Notes under the pieces: generated by a model
Seen by the model: the letters and a program-made list of their open reading frames with translations, nothing else
What the model was told of the DNA's origin: nothing
Database searches by the model: none
Made by a program: the position numbers and the translations under genes
Shown: positions 28,182-38,238 of the stretch, piece by piece
How positions within the stretch are numbered: the first letter of the stretch is position 1
Layout of the letters: each line of letters starts with the position of its first letter
Assembly: GCF_000816305.1 (NCBI RefSeq)
Contig: NZ_CP007773.1
Location: forward strand, 1,426,001 to 1,490,000
Direction of reading: 5' to 3'
Length of the DNA: 64,000 nucleotides
Source: Campylobacter subantarcticus LMG 24377
GTDB taxonomy: Bacteria; Campylobacterota; Campylobacteria; Campylobacterales; Campylobacteraceae

Positions 28182-29080
28182 TGTGCTTCCTCCTTAGATA
28201 CCATTAGGTCTTTTAAAGACTCCCAAGCATTTTTACCTTCTAGCATTAAAACCACCTCATTGACAATTGGAGTATAAATTTGATGTTGCTTAGCTAAAGA
28301 ATGAATTGCATAAGCAGTTTGCACTCCTTCGGCTACCTCGCCAAGTTCCATTAAAATATCTTTTATATTTTTACCACTAGCCAAACTCAAACCTACTCTA
28401 TAATTTCTTGATAGATTGCTTGAAGCTGTTAAAAACAAATCCCCAGCCCCGCTAAGTCCTAAAAAAGTTTCTTCTTTAGCACTAAAAAACTGCCCAAAGC
28501 GGTACATTTCTATTAAACCTCTTGAGACTAAAGAGGCTCTTGCATTATTTCCTAAATTTAAGCCATCACAAACCCCGCTTGCAATTGCTAAAACATTCTT
28601 ATATGCACCACAAATTTCAGCACCTTTAACATCAAAACTTGTGTAGGTTTTAATATAATTTGGAAAAAAACTTGCAAATTGATTACAAAGTTCTTGATTT
28701 TTGCCACTAATAACCAAAGCACAAGGTTTTTTTTCTAGCACTTCACTTGCAAAAGAAGGTCCACTTAAAAAACAAAGCCTATCGCTACTTACGAACTCAC
28801 CAAAAACCTCATCCATAAATTTTAAACTTTTACAATCAATACCCTTAGAAGCTACAAGAATTTTTTGATTTAAATCTTTAAAATTATTTGCAAGCCATTC
28901 ATGTATTCCTTGAGCGTATAAGGCAAAAACTAAATATTCATATTCTAAAGCTTCTTTAGTGCCAACAAAATAAGAAAGATCCTTTTTATGAAAAGAAGTT
29001 ATCACGCATTCATTTTTAACACTCAATGCATCATATAAAGCGCTTCCCCATTTTCCTGCACCAACAACTGCTATTTTCAT
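28178..29080 (-). CDS. gpsA: Glycerol-3-phosphate dehydrogenase (NAD(P)+)
   Basis: Makes sn-glycerol-3-phosphate for phospholipids. The 300 residues begin with the nucleotide motif VVGAGKWGSAL. The substrate-binding region contains KNVLAIASGVCDGLNLGNNARASL, and GLSGAGDLFLTASSNLSRN is the family signature. It lies two bases downstream of gatB and overlaps the pyrC-like gene, giving a gatB-gpsA-pyrC' operon as in C. jejuni. Confidence 0.97.
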   Translation of the reverse strand: MKIAVVGAGKWGSALYDALSVKNECVITSFHKKDLSYFVGTKEALEYEYLVFALYAQGIHEWLANNFKDLNQKILVASKGIDCKSLKFMDEVFGEFVSSDRLCFLSGPSFASEVLEKKPCALVISGKNQELCNQFASFFPNYIKTYTSFDVKGAEICGAYKNVLAIASGVCDGLNLGNNARASLVSRGLIEMYRFGQFFSAKEETFLGLSGAGDLFLTASSNLSRNYRVGLSLASGKNIKDILMELGEVAEGVQTAYAIHSLAKQHQIYTPIVNEVVLMLEGKNAWESLKDLMVSKEEAQ

Positions 29081-29082
29081 AT

Positions 29083-30501
29083 TTAACCAAGTTTTGCTTT
29101 TAAAATTTCATTTACCTTAGCAGGATTGAACGCACCCTTGCCTGCTTTCATTGCCTGACCAACAAAGAAACCAAAAAGCTTATCTTTACCACTTTTATAT
29201 TCAGCTACTTTATCTTCATTGTTTGCTAAAATTTCATCGATAATCTTTTCAATAGCACCATCATCACTTACCTGTTTTAAACCAAGTTTTTCAATAGCAT
29301 CATCAATTCCAACTTCTGTATTATCAAACACATGAGCTAAAATATCCTTACCTGCTTTAGCACTAATGACACTTTCTTCTATACGCTTGATCAAAACAGC
29401 TAGTTTTTCTTGTTTTATAGGTGAGTTTTCTATAGTCAACTCGCCTTTTAAAAGTCCCATTAACTCGGTCGTAAGCCAAGTAACACAAAGTTTTGGGTTT
29501 AATTTTTGATCAATTAAATACTCAAAATACCTACAAAGCTCTAATGAAGAAACAATCACTTCACTATCGCTTTCTTTAATACCTAACTCACCAACAAATC
29601 TAGTTTTTTTCTCATCAGGAAGTTCAGGTATATCTTGACTTATCATTTCATCATCTAAAATCACAGGTAAAAGATCAGGATCAGGAAAATATCTATACTC
29701 AGCAGAATCTTCTTTGCCTCTCATGCTTCTAGTAACTAAATTAACCGTATCAAATAATCTTGTTTCTTGCACAACTTCTTGATCGTATTTTCCATCTTCC
29801 CAAGCTTCACTTTGACGTTTTACTTCATACTCAATCGCCTTTTGGATAAAACGGAATGAATTTAAATTTTTAATCTCCACTCTAGTATAAAATTTATCAT
29901 CACCCTTTGGGCGAATACTTACATTAGCATCACATCTAAAACTACCTTCTTGCATATTTGCATCTGAAATATCTAAAAATCTTATAATAGAATGCAATTT
30001 CTTCAAATAAACCACTGCTTCATCAGAGCTTCTAAGTTCAGGTTCACTAACAATTTCAAGCAAAGGCGTACCTGCTCTATTTAAATCTACTTTTGAAAAA
30101 TTACTCTCATGTATATTTTTTCCTGCATCTTCTTCTAAATGCGCTCTTGTGATACCTATGCGTTTATTTTCTCCATTTACATTGATAAACAATTCACCAT
30201 TTTCCACTATAGGAATATCAAATTGCGAAATTTGATAAGCTTTTGGCAAATCAGGATAAAAATAATTTTTTCTATTAAAAATACTTTTTTTATTTATAGT
30301 TGCATTAACTGCTTTTCCAAATGCTATAGCTTTTTTCACTGCTTCTTGATTTAATACAGGTAAAGCACCTGGTAAAGCTAAACATGTTGGGCATACATTA
30401 GTATTTGATTTTTCTCCAAAAGAAGTCGCACATGAGCAAAAGATTTTTGTTTTTGTATTTAATTGCGCATGAACTTCAAGTCCTATAACAACTTCAAACA
30501 T
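29083..30501 (-). CDS. gatB: Aspartyl/glutamyl-tRNA amidotransferase subunit B
   Basis: Part of GatCAB, which turns Glu-tRNA-Gln and Asp-tRNA-Asn into the amidated forms; Campylobacter needs it because direct charging enzymes are incomplete. The 472 residues begin with [17 protein letters not shown], include a zinc-site pattern ([19 protein letters not shown]) and the DYSRAGTPL-like [16 protein letters not shown] signature, and end in the YqeY/GatB tail domain. The other subunits are not in this window. Confidence 0.98.
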   Translation of the reverse strand: MFEVVIGLEVHAQLNTKTKIFCSCATSFGEKSNTNVCPTCLALPGALPVLNQEAVKKAIAFGKAVNATINKKSIFNRKNYFYPDLPKAYQISQFDIPIVENGELFINVNGENKRIGITRAHLEEDAGKNIHESNFSKVDLNRAGTPLLEIVSEPELRSSDEAVVYLKKLHSIIRFLDISDANMQEGSFRCDANVSIRPKGDDKFYTRVEIKNLNSFRFIQKAIEYEVKRQSEAWEDGKYDQEVVQETRLFDTVNLVTRSMRGKEDSAEYRYFPDPDLLPVILDDEMISQDIPELPDEKKTRFVGELGIKESDSEVIVSSLELCRYFEYLIDQKLNPKLCVTWLTTELMGLLKGELTIENSPIKQEKLAVLIKRIEESVISAKAGKDILAHVFDNTEVGIDDAIEKLGLKQVSDDGAIEKIIDEILANNEDKVAEYKSGKDKLFGFFVGQAMKAGKGAFNPAKVNEILKAKLG

Positions 30502-30590
30502 TAAATTTTCCTTAGAATTTTTTGTTTATTCTAGCGTTTTTTATTTCAAAAAGAGTTTAAAAAAGAATAAAAGAAGAATATTAAAAAAAG

Positions 30591-30619
30591 AAAAAGCAAA
30601 AAATTATTTTTTGCTTTTT
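30591..30619 (-). terminator. Rho-independent terminator of atpB
   Basis: AAAAAGCAAAAAA / TTTTTTGCTTTTT, a perfect 13-bp stem with a 3-base loop, followed on the leftward strand by a run of seven Ts. It starts six bases after the atpB stop. Confidence 0.8.
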
Positions 30620-30624
30620 AAAAA

Positions 30625-31305
30625 TTAATGATGTTCATCAACTACAGTTGCACCTGCTAAATAAACATAAGTTAAAATCATAAAAATAAAAGATTGCAAA
30701 AATGCCATAAAAGTTAAAAGCATATAAGCAGGCAATGGCGCAACCCAAGGTACAAGAGCCAAAATAACTGCTAAGAATAAATCATCCCCCTTGATATTGC
30801 CAAATAAACGGAAAGATAAAGAAATAACTCTTGAAAAATGAGAAACCACTTCTATAGGAAACATTAAAGGTGCTAGAATTTTCACAGGTCCCATAAAATG
30901 TGCAAAATATTTAAAAAATCCTTGAGTTTTGATACCTTCAAAATGATAATATGCAAATACTATAATAGCCAAAGAAGCACTAAAATTTAAACTAGCACTA
31001 GGAGATTCAAAACCAGGGATGATTCCTATAATATTACTAAAAAATACCATAAAACCTATAGTTGCAACCAAAGGCAAGTATTTTCTAGCAGCTTCATCAC
31101 TACCCATAGTATCTCTACCCATACTTAAAATACCTTCCATGTAAGCTTCAGCTAAATTCTGACTACCTCTTGGGACAATTTGCATAGATCTTGTAGCAAG
31201 TTTTGCTAAAATCAAAGAAATCACAACCACTATACCCAAATGAAAAAAGTATGCAAAAGTGTGACTAGAATCTATAAAAGAACTAAATAAAAATAAATCT
31301 TTCAT
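30625..31305 (-). CDS. atpB: ATP synthase F0 subunit a
   Basis: The stator channel of the proton path. The 226 residues are membrane protein; the essential Arg is in the [16 protein letters not shown] segment near residue 165, and helix 6 has the [17 protein letters not shown] pattern. It is a single gene with its own terminator, separate from the other ATP synthase genes, as usual in Campylobacter. The genes that lie between gatB and atpB in C. jejuni (luxS, metE, metF region) are not here. Confidence 0.97.
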   Translation of the reverse strand: MKDLFLFSSFIDSSHTFAYFFHLGIVVVISLILAKLATRSMQIVPRGSQNLAEAYMEGILSMGRDTMGSDEAARKYLPLVATIGFMVFFSNIIGIIPGFESPSASLNFSASLAIIVFAYYHFEGIKTQGFFKYFAHFMGPVKILAPLMFPIEVVSHFSRVISLSFRLFGNIKGDDLFLAVILALVPWVAPLPAYMLLTFMAFLQSFIFMILTYVYLAGATVVDEHH

Positions 31306-31367
31306 TAAAAATCCTTAGCAGAATAAATATTTCAAAGCTAATATTATAAAAAAAAATTGCTTATATT

Positions 31368-32876
31368 TTAATGAAAATTCATTTTATTCGCACAAAAATA
31401 TCCACCCAAAATCGCACCCGTAAAACCACCTCCAGGAAAAATAAAGGAATTTGCAAAATACAAATTTTCTATACTTTTACTTTTATAATGCAGTCTATTT
31501 TTAGCACCTTCTTGATCTTGAGAAAATCCATAAATTGCGCCCTCGTAAGCTTTAGTATATCTTTGTATAGTTTTTGGCGTGGCTAATTCTTGATGGATTA
31601 AGTGTGAACTTAAATTTGGAAAAATCTCATCAAGTCTTTGCACTATAGCTTTTAATACTTCTTTTTTTTTAGCTTTATAATCTTGCTTATTTAAGTCCCA
31701 CTCGCTATAATTTGAACTAAAAGCTACAACACCTATGTATTTATCGCTAGCTAAGCCACTATCAACCTTAGAATAATTCACAAAAGCCATAGGTCTTTGT
31801 TTAATATCTAGTTTTAAAATATTAGTATTTTCATATGAACTATTTAAAAAATCATCTTCGAATATAAAATTACAATAATCCATATTTTCATAAATTTTAG
31901 AAATATCTTTATCATAAATAAAATAAGCACTTACCAAAGAACAAGCACGCTTTTTAGATTCTATTGCTTTGATTTCTAGGGTTAAATTCAAATCTTTAAG
32001 CAAATCTTTATATACAATTAAAGGATCGCAATTTGCGATGATATTTTGTGCATAGATGGTGTGTTTTTGATTATTTTGAATGTATTCTACTCCATAAGCT
32101 TTTTGATCTTTTATAAGTATTTTAACAACTTCAGCCTTAGCTAAAACCTGCCCTTGATTTTCTTTAACAACTTCAGCCAAAGCATCACTTAAAGCTTGTG
32201 AGCCACCTTTGATATACACCCCGCCATCATAATAATGCTTTTGAGCAATACCATGAAAACTAAAAATAAATTCTTTACTATCATGATGATAATAACTCAT
32301 ATTTGCATTTAAAATCTTTTTTAGCTTATCATTTTTAATATAAGCATTCAAAACATCATAAACTTTTTTATTAAACAATCTATTTTTAATAAATATCCAA
32401 GCAGTGTCAAAAGGAAACAACAATAACTCGCTTAATTTTAAATCCCAAGGAAATCTTCGGATAGCATAAGCTTGCGTTTTTATAGCTTTAAAATATTTAT
32501 CAATACCTTTGCATTCTTGTGGAAATTCTTTTTTCAAAATCTCTTTTACTTTTTCTATACCATGAGGTAAAGTTAGATTATAATTTTTACTTTTAATACT
32601 CCATGCACTTGGTAAAGGTAAAATTTGAATTTTATTCTTTATGCCAAGCTTATCAAAAACCAAATGCTTCATATCAGTTTTTGCCTCACCCCAATCCATC
32701 TCATGAAGCCCCACATCAATCAAAGCACCTTTTCTTTTAAAACAAGTAGCACATCCACCAATTAAAGAATGCTGTTCTAAAACTAAAACTCTTTTCCCAT
32801 TTTTAGCTAAAAAAGCGCCTGCGCTTAATCCTCCAAGACCTGAACCTATAATAATTACATCAAATTTTACATCCAT
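31368..32876 (-). CDS. CrtI/CrtISO-like FAD-dependent oxidoreductase
   Basis: A 502-residue phytoene desaturase-type protein. The N-terminal dinucleotide motif IIGSGLGGLSAGAFLAKNGKRV and EQHSLIGGCATCFKRKG are those of carotenoid isomerases and retinol saturases. The C-terminal FPGGGFTGAILGGYFCA is the matching FAD signature. No other carotenoid gene is visible, so the substrate is unknown. It overlaps the end of radA by ten bases and is probably co-expressed with it. I recall no such gene at this place in C. jejuni. Confidence 0.85.
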   Translation of the reverse strand: MDVKFDVIIIGSGLGGLSAGAFLAKNGKRVLVLEQHSLIGGCATCFKRKGALIDVGLHEMDWGEAKTDMKHLVFDKLGIKNKIQILPLPSAWSIKSKNYNLTLPHGIEKVKEILKKEFPQECKGIDKYFKAIKTQAYAIRRFPWDLKLSELLLFPFDTAWIFIKNRLFNKKVYDVLNAYIKNDKLKKILNANMSYYHHDSKEFIFSFHGIAQKHYYDGGVYIKGGSQALSDALAEVVKENQGQVLAKAEVVKILIKDQKAYGVEYIQNNQKHTIYAQNIIANCDPLIVYKDLLKDLNLTLEIKAIESKKRACSLVSAYFIYDKDISKIYENMDYCNFIFEDDFLNSSYENTNILKLDIKQRPMAFVNYSKVDSGLASDKYIGVVAFSSNYSEWDLNKQDYKAKKKEVLKAIVQRLDEIFPNLSSHLIHQELATPKTIQRYTKAYEGAIYGFSQDQEGAKNRLHYKSKSIENLYFANSFIFPGGGFTGAILGGYFCANKMNFH

Positions 32877-34207
32877 TCTAAAACCTCACGCAATTCTTTA
32901 GCTACAAAACATTTTAAGCCAAGTTCCTCCATAGGTTTTACAGGCACTATGGCATTTTTAAATTTTTGCATTTTAGCTTCTTTTAAACGCACATCAAGTG
33001 AAAATACCTCTTTGATCTCACCATTTAAACTAAGCTCACCCACAAAAACACTATCTTTACTTAAAGGACGATTTTTAAAACTTGAAATAATCGCCGCAAC
33101 CACCGCTAAATCTGCTGCAGTTTCACTAATTTTTACCCCACCACTTATATTAATAAAAACATCATAATGACCCAAAGGAATTTCAAGCTTTCTCTCAAGT
33201 AAAGCTATTAACATATCTAAACGATTTTTTTCATAGCCTGTTGCGCTGCGTTTTGGATAAGCACTCTCACAAACCAAGGCTTGAATTTCTAGTATTAAGG
33301 CTCTGCTTCCCTCCATCACCACACTTAAAGCGCTACCACTTACTGCCTTACCACGCGTAAAAAATCTATTAGCTATATCTTTAGCACTAATTAAACCCTT
33401 GGAAGTCATTTCAAAAATACCAACTTCTGAAATATTTCCAAAGCGATTTTTAAAACCTCTTAAAATTCTTATTTCTTTATTAGCATCACCTTCGAAATAA
33501 AGCACCACATCTACCATATGCTCTAAAATTCTAGGTCCTGCTATAGCTCCATCTTTGGTAATATGCCCTATGATAAAAGTACTAATATTATTTGCTTTAG
33601 AATAACGCATTAATTCAAACGTAATCTCTCTCACCTGAGTGATACTACCCGCAGCTGAAGTGATTTTGTTAGAATATAAGGTTTGTATAGAATCAATAAT
33701 CAAAATTTCATAGTCTTTTTTAGAAAGCTCACTCAAAATATCTTCCAAGCAAAGCTCAGTAAGTAAAAATAAATTTTCACAATTTGCGCTCAAGCGATCT
33801 GCGCGTAATTTAATTTGCGATTTACTCTCTTCACCACTTACATAAAGCACTTTTTTGCCACTTTTAGCTAGATTTGAAGCAATCTTTAGCAAAAGCGTAG
33901 ATTTTCCAACTCCCGGGGAACCCCCTATCAACACCAAAGAGCCCACAACAAGCCCACCACCTAAAACTAAATCAAGCTCATTATCATCAGTACTAATACG
34001 TGTAAAATTTTCTGCTATAATATCATTTATACATACAGCAGAACTTGGAGTGTTTGAAAGTGAGTTTAATTCTTTTAAGACTTTAATTTGTTCTTGCTTT
34101 AACTCAACAAAACTATCCCAAGAGCCACATTCGGGACATTTTCCTAGCCATTTACTTTGTTGATTTCCACAAGCTTGACATTCAAATAAAATGTGTTTTT
34201 TAGCCAT
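32867..34207 (-). CDS. radA: DNA repair protein RadA
   Basis: A RecA-like helicase that helps branch migration in recombination. The 446 residues have a four-Cys zinc finger (C10, C13, C24, C27), Walker A GGSPGVGKST at 95-104, the RadA-specific KNRFG motif, and a C-terminal Lon-protease-like domain. It is downstream of the maf gene (41-base gap) and couples to the CrtI-like gene. Confidence 0.98.
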   Translation of the reverse strand: MAKKHILFECQACGNQQSKWLGKCPECGSWDSFVELKQEQIKVLKELNSLSNTPSSAVCINDIIAENFTRISTDDNELDLVLGGGLVVGSLVLIGGSPGVGKSTLLLKIASNLAKSGKKVLYVSGEESKSQIKLRADRLSANCENLFLLTELCLEDILSELSKKDYEILIIDSIQTLYSNKITSAAGSITQVREITFELMRYSKANNISTFIIGHITKDGAIAGPRILEHMVDVVLYFEGDANKEIRILRGFKNRFGNISEVGIFEMTSKGLISAKDIANRFFTRGKAVSGSALSVVMEGSRALILEIQALVCESAYPKRSATGYEKNRLDMLIALLERKLEIPLGHYDVFINISGGVKISETAADLAVVAAIISSFKNRPLSKDSVFVGELSLNGEIKEVFSLDVRLKEAKMQKFKNAIVPVKPMEELGLKCFVAKELREVLEWM

Positions 34208-34248
34208 AAATATTACCTATATTTTTAAAAAGATTATATATTTTATTT

Positions 34249-36133
34249 TTAAATATTATCTAGTTGTCTTTTTCGAATCTCATCTTTTAGTGGATCTAAA
34301 TGTTTATTTATCTCATCTTTTGCCATTTTTATATTTGCTATTAAAATTTCAAATAAAAATATATGATCTTTCATCCAAGCTATATTCTTACCAAACCATT
34401 CTTCATTAGTCCTTGGATTAATCACATAAATTCTTGCTAAATTAAATTCAAACTGCTGTAAAAAAGGTCTTATAAATTCATATAAAAAGGTTTTACAATA
34501 CTCATCAAGCTTAGTTTTATAAAAATCTAAATTTTTCATACTTTGGATAATCAAACTCTTCTTATCTTCAAATACCTCCAAAGATTGAATTTTATTTTCT
34601 ATTTGAATTAAATTTTTAAAATAAAACTCAAATTCTTTAATAAACCCATCGCAAAATTCTAAATTATCATTAACTACTTTATAGCTTTTTAATAATAATT
34701 CATTTTGAATATTTTCATCCAATGATAATGGTTTTTCAAAAGGCTTTGTTAGGTTTTCATCTAAAAATTCTTCGCAACACTCTTTAAATGGTTTCTCTAT
34801 AGTGCCTTCTATCCTGGCTCCACCTTCTGTTGCATTATAAAATTTAAAACCTTTTTTATTGGCTATATAATTTTGTATAGCAAGTCTGAATGTATTCCAC
34901 ATATTATGAGTGTAAACCTCACCTTTTCCACCATAAGCTACACATAATTTTCTTTCTGTATTACTTTCATAACGCGCACCATAAATATAATCTTTAGGAT
35001 GTGAACTACCATCTTCACCATAAGCTAAATCTTGACCTATAAAAATAATATTTTCATGATTAAAATCACACGCTAATTGTAAAGCATTATAAGCTACCGT
35101 TCCACCTGATGGAGATTTTCCAAAATCAAACAAATTAATTTCATTAAAAAAGATAGTAGGGTATGGAATTAGCAAAAAATTTCTATTAGTTTTTACTAAA
35201 CATTCGATCGATAAGGGATGTACTAAAGACAACAAAACAAATACAATATCTTTATCTATATTTTCATAATTTTTTTCTATTAATTTTGAAGTTACTTCTG
35301 TTCTTTCACTCATTAAAACATAATCAGGCTTGATATTGTTTTTTGCCAAAATGGAATATGCACTGTCTACGCAAAAAATACTAAATTTATCTTGATATTG
35401 TTTTAGTAAAGGAAGCTGCTTGTTTAAAGATGGCCCAGTAGAAACTATAATGGCTGATTTAACTTTTTTATTTTGCTTAAGCCATAAATTTTTCAAGGGA
35501 GGATTTTTTATCATATTTGGTAAATTATAAATATATTGCACCAAACCTTGTAAAGAATCTTTAATATCATTACCTTGATGCAAAACAATAATTTTTAAAA
35601 TTTCTGAAATTTTTTTGTTTAATTTAAGAATGTTATTTTCAAATTTTTCATAGTACTCATTATGTATGTGTATATCATATATTCTTAAAAAATTGTAAAA
35701 AGGTTTCATATAGAGTAAATACTCTAAATCTTGATTTGAAATTTCACTATTTAAAATAATTATTTTTCGCTCTTTTAATTCATTCGAAAAATCTAAAACA
35801 CTAAACACACTATATAACAATTCTAAATCATCTTCAAAAACAACTATATGCTTTAAATTTGGATTATTTAGCAAGCATTTATACAAAACACCACTACCAA
35901 AGCCATAAAAATATAAAACAGGATATAGTAGATATTTATTTTGATATAAAATAATGGTTTCTTCTAAATATTTTTTTGGGTTTTTATATAAATATTCTCC
36001 ATTTTGATTTATCCAATTTAGTTGATCTGCCCCCCCTATTATCTACCATCCAAACACTATTATGTTTTTGCTTTAATTTTTCTACTAAACAAGGATTATT
36101 TAATGCAGACAAATTTTTTAATAGCACGTTCAT
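34249..36133 (-). CDS. Maf-family motility accessory factor, phase OFF (frameshift at G tract)
   Basis: A DUF115 protein related to the Maf gene at 52109. The start ATG overlaps the ftsY stop (ATGA). After 34 codons the frame meets seven Gs at 36030-36036, so translation stops after 49 residues. With six or nine Gs it would read on, into ADQLNWINQNGEYLYKNPKK and then the large domain, making 627 or 628 residues. The central domain carries STGPSLNKQLPLLKQY and SGGTVAYNALQLA, which are Maf hallmarks. Maf proteins transfer nonulosonic acid to flagellin. No other disruption is seen, so it is switchable, not dead. Confidence 0.85.
36030..36036 (-). repeat. Seven-base poly-G tract in the maf gene next to ftsY
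   Basis: Seven Cs on the plus strand, Gs in the coding strand. Reading frame test: 6 or 9 gives an open gene, 7 gives a stop 15 codons later. Confidence 0.9.
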
Positions 36134-36999
36134 TTAAAAATAGGCTCCAATATAGCGTCCAAATAATCTTTAACGCTAAACTCGCACAAATCTTGCATTT
36201 TCTCCCCTACTCCTACATATAAAATAGGAAGCTCAAGCTCTCTTGCTATACTAAACAACGCTCCACCTTTAGCCGTTCCATCAAGCTTGGTAATCACCAC
36301 TCCATCAAGTTTTACTAAATCATTAAAAGCTTTTGCCTGCAAAATTCCTGCTACACCTTGAGTGCCATCAAGCACAAGGATTTTTCTATGAGGAGCTCCT
36401 TGCATAGCTTTATCACTTATGCGGACAATTTTTTCAAGCTCATTAGCAAGATTTTTTTGATTTTGCAAGCGTCCTGCTGTATCTAAAATAACTCTATCAT
36501 AGTTTTTTGCCAAAGCTTTAGAAATAGCATCATAAGCAACTGCCGAAGGATCGTGTCCTTGTGAAGTAGCTATGATATCTATATTTAATTTTTGTGCCCA
36601 TAATTTTAGCTGCTCTATAGCTCCTGCTCTAAAAGTATCACAAGCTCCTAGTATAACTTTTTTGCCATTTTCTTTATGCAAATGCGCCATTTTAGCAATA
36701 CTTGTAGTCTTACCCACTCCATTTACGCCTAAAATCAAATCCACAAAAGGTTTAGCATTAGCAAGTTCTGGTTTATCATAAATAAAATAAGTCCCCATGA
36801 CACGCTCTAAATCAGCTTTTTTAACCTCATCATTTGGAGGAAGATAATAAATAATTTCTTCTACTATTTCATACGCCACATCAGCTTCTAAAAGCATTTC
36901 CTCAAGTAAATCTTTAGTAATGATTTTATTTGAAGCCTTAACTAAATGAATACTTTCTAAGGTTTTTTTTAAACCATTTTTTAGGAATCCAAACATCAC
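36130..36999 (-). CDS. ftsY: Signal recognition particle receptor FtsY
   Basis: A GTPase that docks SRP-ribosome complexes at the membrane. The 289 residues consist of only the NG domain, without the long acidic A domain of enterics. G motifs are GVNGVGKTT, DTFRAGAIEQL, LDTAGRLQN and TKLDGTAKGG. It is between a thioredoxin-like lipoprotein gene (overlap four bases) and maf (overlap four bases). Confidence 0.98.
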   Translation of the reverse strand: MMFGFLKNGLKKTLESIHLVKASNKIITKDLLEEMLLEADVAYEIVEEIIYYLPPNDEVKKADLERVMGTYFIYDKPELANAKPFVDLILGVNGVGKTTSIAKMAHLHKENGKKVILGACDTFRAGAIEQLKLWAQKLNIDIIATSQGHDPSAVAYDAISKALAKNYDRVILDTAGRLQNQKNLANELEKIVRISDKAMQGAPHRKILVLDGTQGVAGILQAKAFNDLVKLDGVVITKLDGTAKGGALFSIARELELPILYVGVGEKMQDLCEFSVKDYLDAILEPIFK

Positions 37000-37541
37000 A
37001 TTATCGCTTTTTGTATATCTATATCTAACATTTCCTCAGGGATTATCCCTAAATACTCTTTAATCTTTTCACCTTTTGTATTAAACAACACCATTGTTGG
37101 GACAGAACTAATATTTAAAACTTTAGAAAAAGCAAAATTACTCTCTCCTATAGCTACTGAAAATTTCATTTTTTCATCTTCTATAAAAGTTAATATTTCT
37201 TGCTCTTTATTCTCTTCTAAAAAAAGCACTATTACTTCAAACCTATCTTGATATTTTTTATTTAAATTATTTAAATGTGGAATTTGAGCTTTACAAGGTG
37301 CGCACCAAGTCGTAAAAAAAACAAACAACTTAGCTTTAGCCGTATCATCAAAATTAAATGCTTGCTCATAGTATTTCACATACATTTTTCTTTCATCTAA
37401 AAATTTTAATGTAAAATCAGTATTTTCACTTTGAGTCAAACTTGCATTGTCTGTATTTTCAGTGCTAGATTTTTCTTTATCACTAGAGCATGAAGCAAAA
37501 AATACCACAATAAAAATTACTAAAAAAAATTTAATTTTCAA
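36996..37541 (-). CDS. Thioredoxin-like lipoprotein
   Basis: A 181-residue periplasmic thiol-disulfide protein. The lipobox FASCSS ends the signal peptide at C18. The thioredoxin fold has the active site TTWCAPCKAQIPHL (CxxC), and later SVPTMVLF gives the cis-Pro. It resembles TlpA/ResA reductants. It is translationally coupled to ftsY, as in C. jejuni. Its client protein is not evident. Confidence 0.92.
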   Translation of the reverse strand: MKIKFFLVIFIVVFFASCSSDKEKSSTENTDNASLTQSENTDFTLKFLDERKMYVKYYEQAFNFDDTAKAKLFVFFTTWCAPCKAQIPHLNNLNKKYQDRFEVIVLFLEENKEQEILTFIEDEKMKFSVAIGESNFAFSKVLNISSVPTMVLFNTKGEKIKEYLGIIPEEMLDIDIQKAIM

Positions 37542-37608
37542 GTCTTATCCTTATGATTTTTTAAGCTTAAAAGTATAACATAAAAAGTTAAAAACTTTAA
37601 GGAAAGCC

Positions 37609-38238
37609 TTGATAAAAAACAATTTTAGAATAAAACAAAAATCCAAAATGCATTTAAAATTAAAATATCAATACAAAAGAGATTTTACTGTATTTTTAGA
37701 AGTAAAAAAAATTCTACAAAAGCATAAAACCTGCAAAAATATACTTCTTTACATCCCTTTAAAATATGAAATCAATCTTTATAAATTCAGGCATCTTTTA
37801 GCAAAAAAATATCAAATTTTCGTTCCATTTATGCAAGATAAAAGTTTAAAGGTAGTAAAATTAAGATTAGCTCTTGAAAAAAAGAGTTTTGGGGTATATG
37901 AACCAAAGGATTCTTTTTTGCAAACTCGCATTGATGTTGCGATTATCCCTGTTATAGGAGTAGATGCAAAATTAGGAAGAGTTGGTCATGGTCAGGGTTT
38001 TTACGATAGGTTTTTTAAAAGCATTTCTTATAAAAAACCTTTGGTTATTTTTACACAGATGATAGATGCAAAATCTGATCAATTTTTTAGCCAAGATCAT
38101 GATATAAAAGGAAATTTTTATATAAACCCTTATAAAAAATATTTTAGGAAAGTTAAAAACAATGATAGAAATATTAGTCGCGTTAATAGCCGTTTTTATA
38201 GGCGGAGGGATTGGATATATAGTCGCCAAAAAGATTAA
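37609..38238 (+). CDS. 5-formyltetrahydrofolate cyclo-ligase (TTG start)
   Basis: Recycles 5-formyl-THF to 5,10-methenyl-THF with ATP. The C-terminal GHGQGFYDRFF is the family's glycine-rich motif, with IPVIGVDAKLGRVG just before it. The TTG at 37609-37611 is preceded by AAGGAAAG. The 209-residue protein ends unusually, 77 bases inside rny in another frame; residues 185-209 are basic and not part of the fold, so the natural end may have shifted through loss of an earlier stop. Confidence 0.87.
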   Translation: MIKNNFRIKQKSKMHLKLKYQYKRDFTVFLEVKKILQKHKTCKNILLYIPLKYEINLYKFRHLLAKKYQIFVPFMQDKSLKVVKLRLALEKKSFGVYEPKDSFLQTRIDVAIIPVIGVDAKLGRVGHGQGFYDRFFKSISYKKPLVIFTQMIDAKSDQFFSQDHDIKGNFYINPYKKYFRKVKNNDRNISRVNSRFYRRRDWIYSRQKD

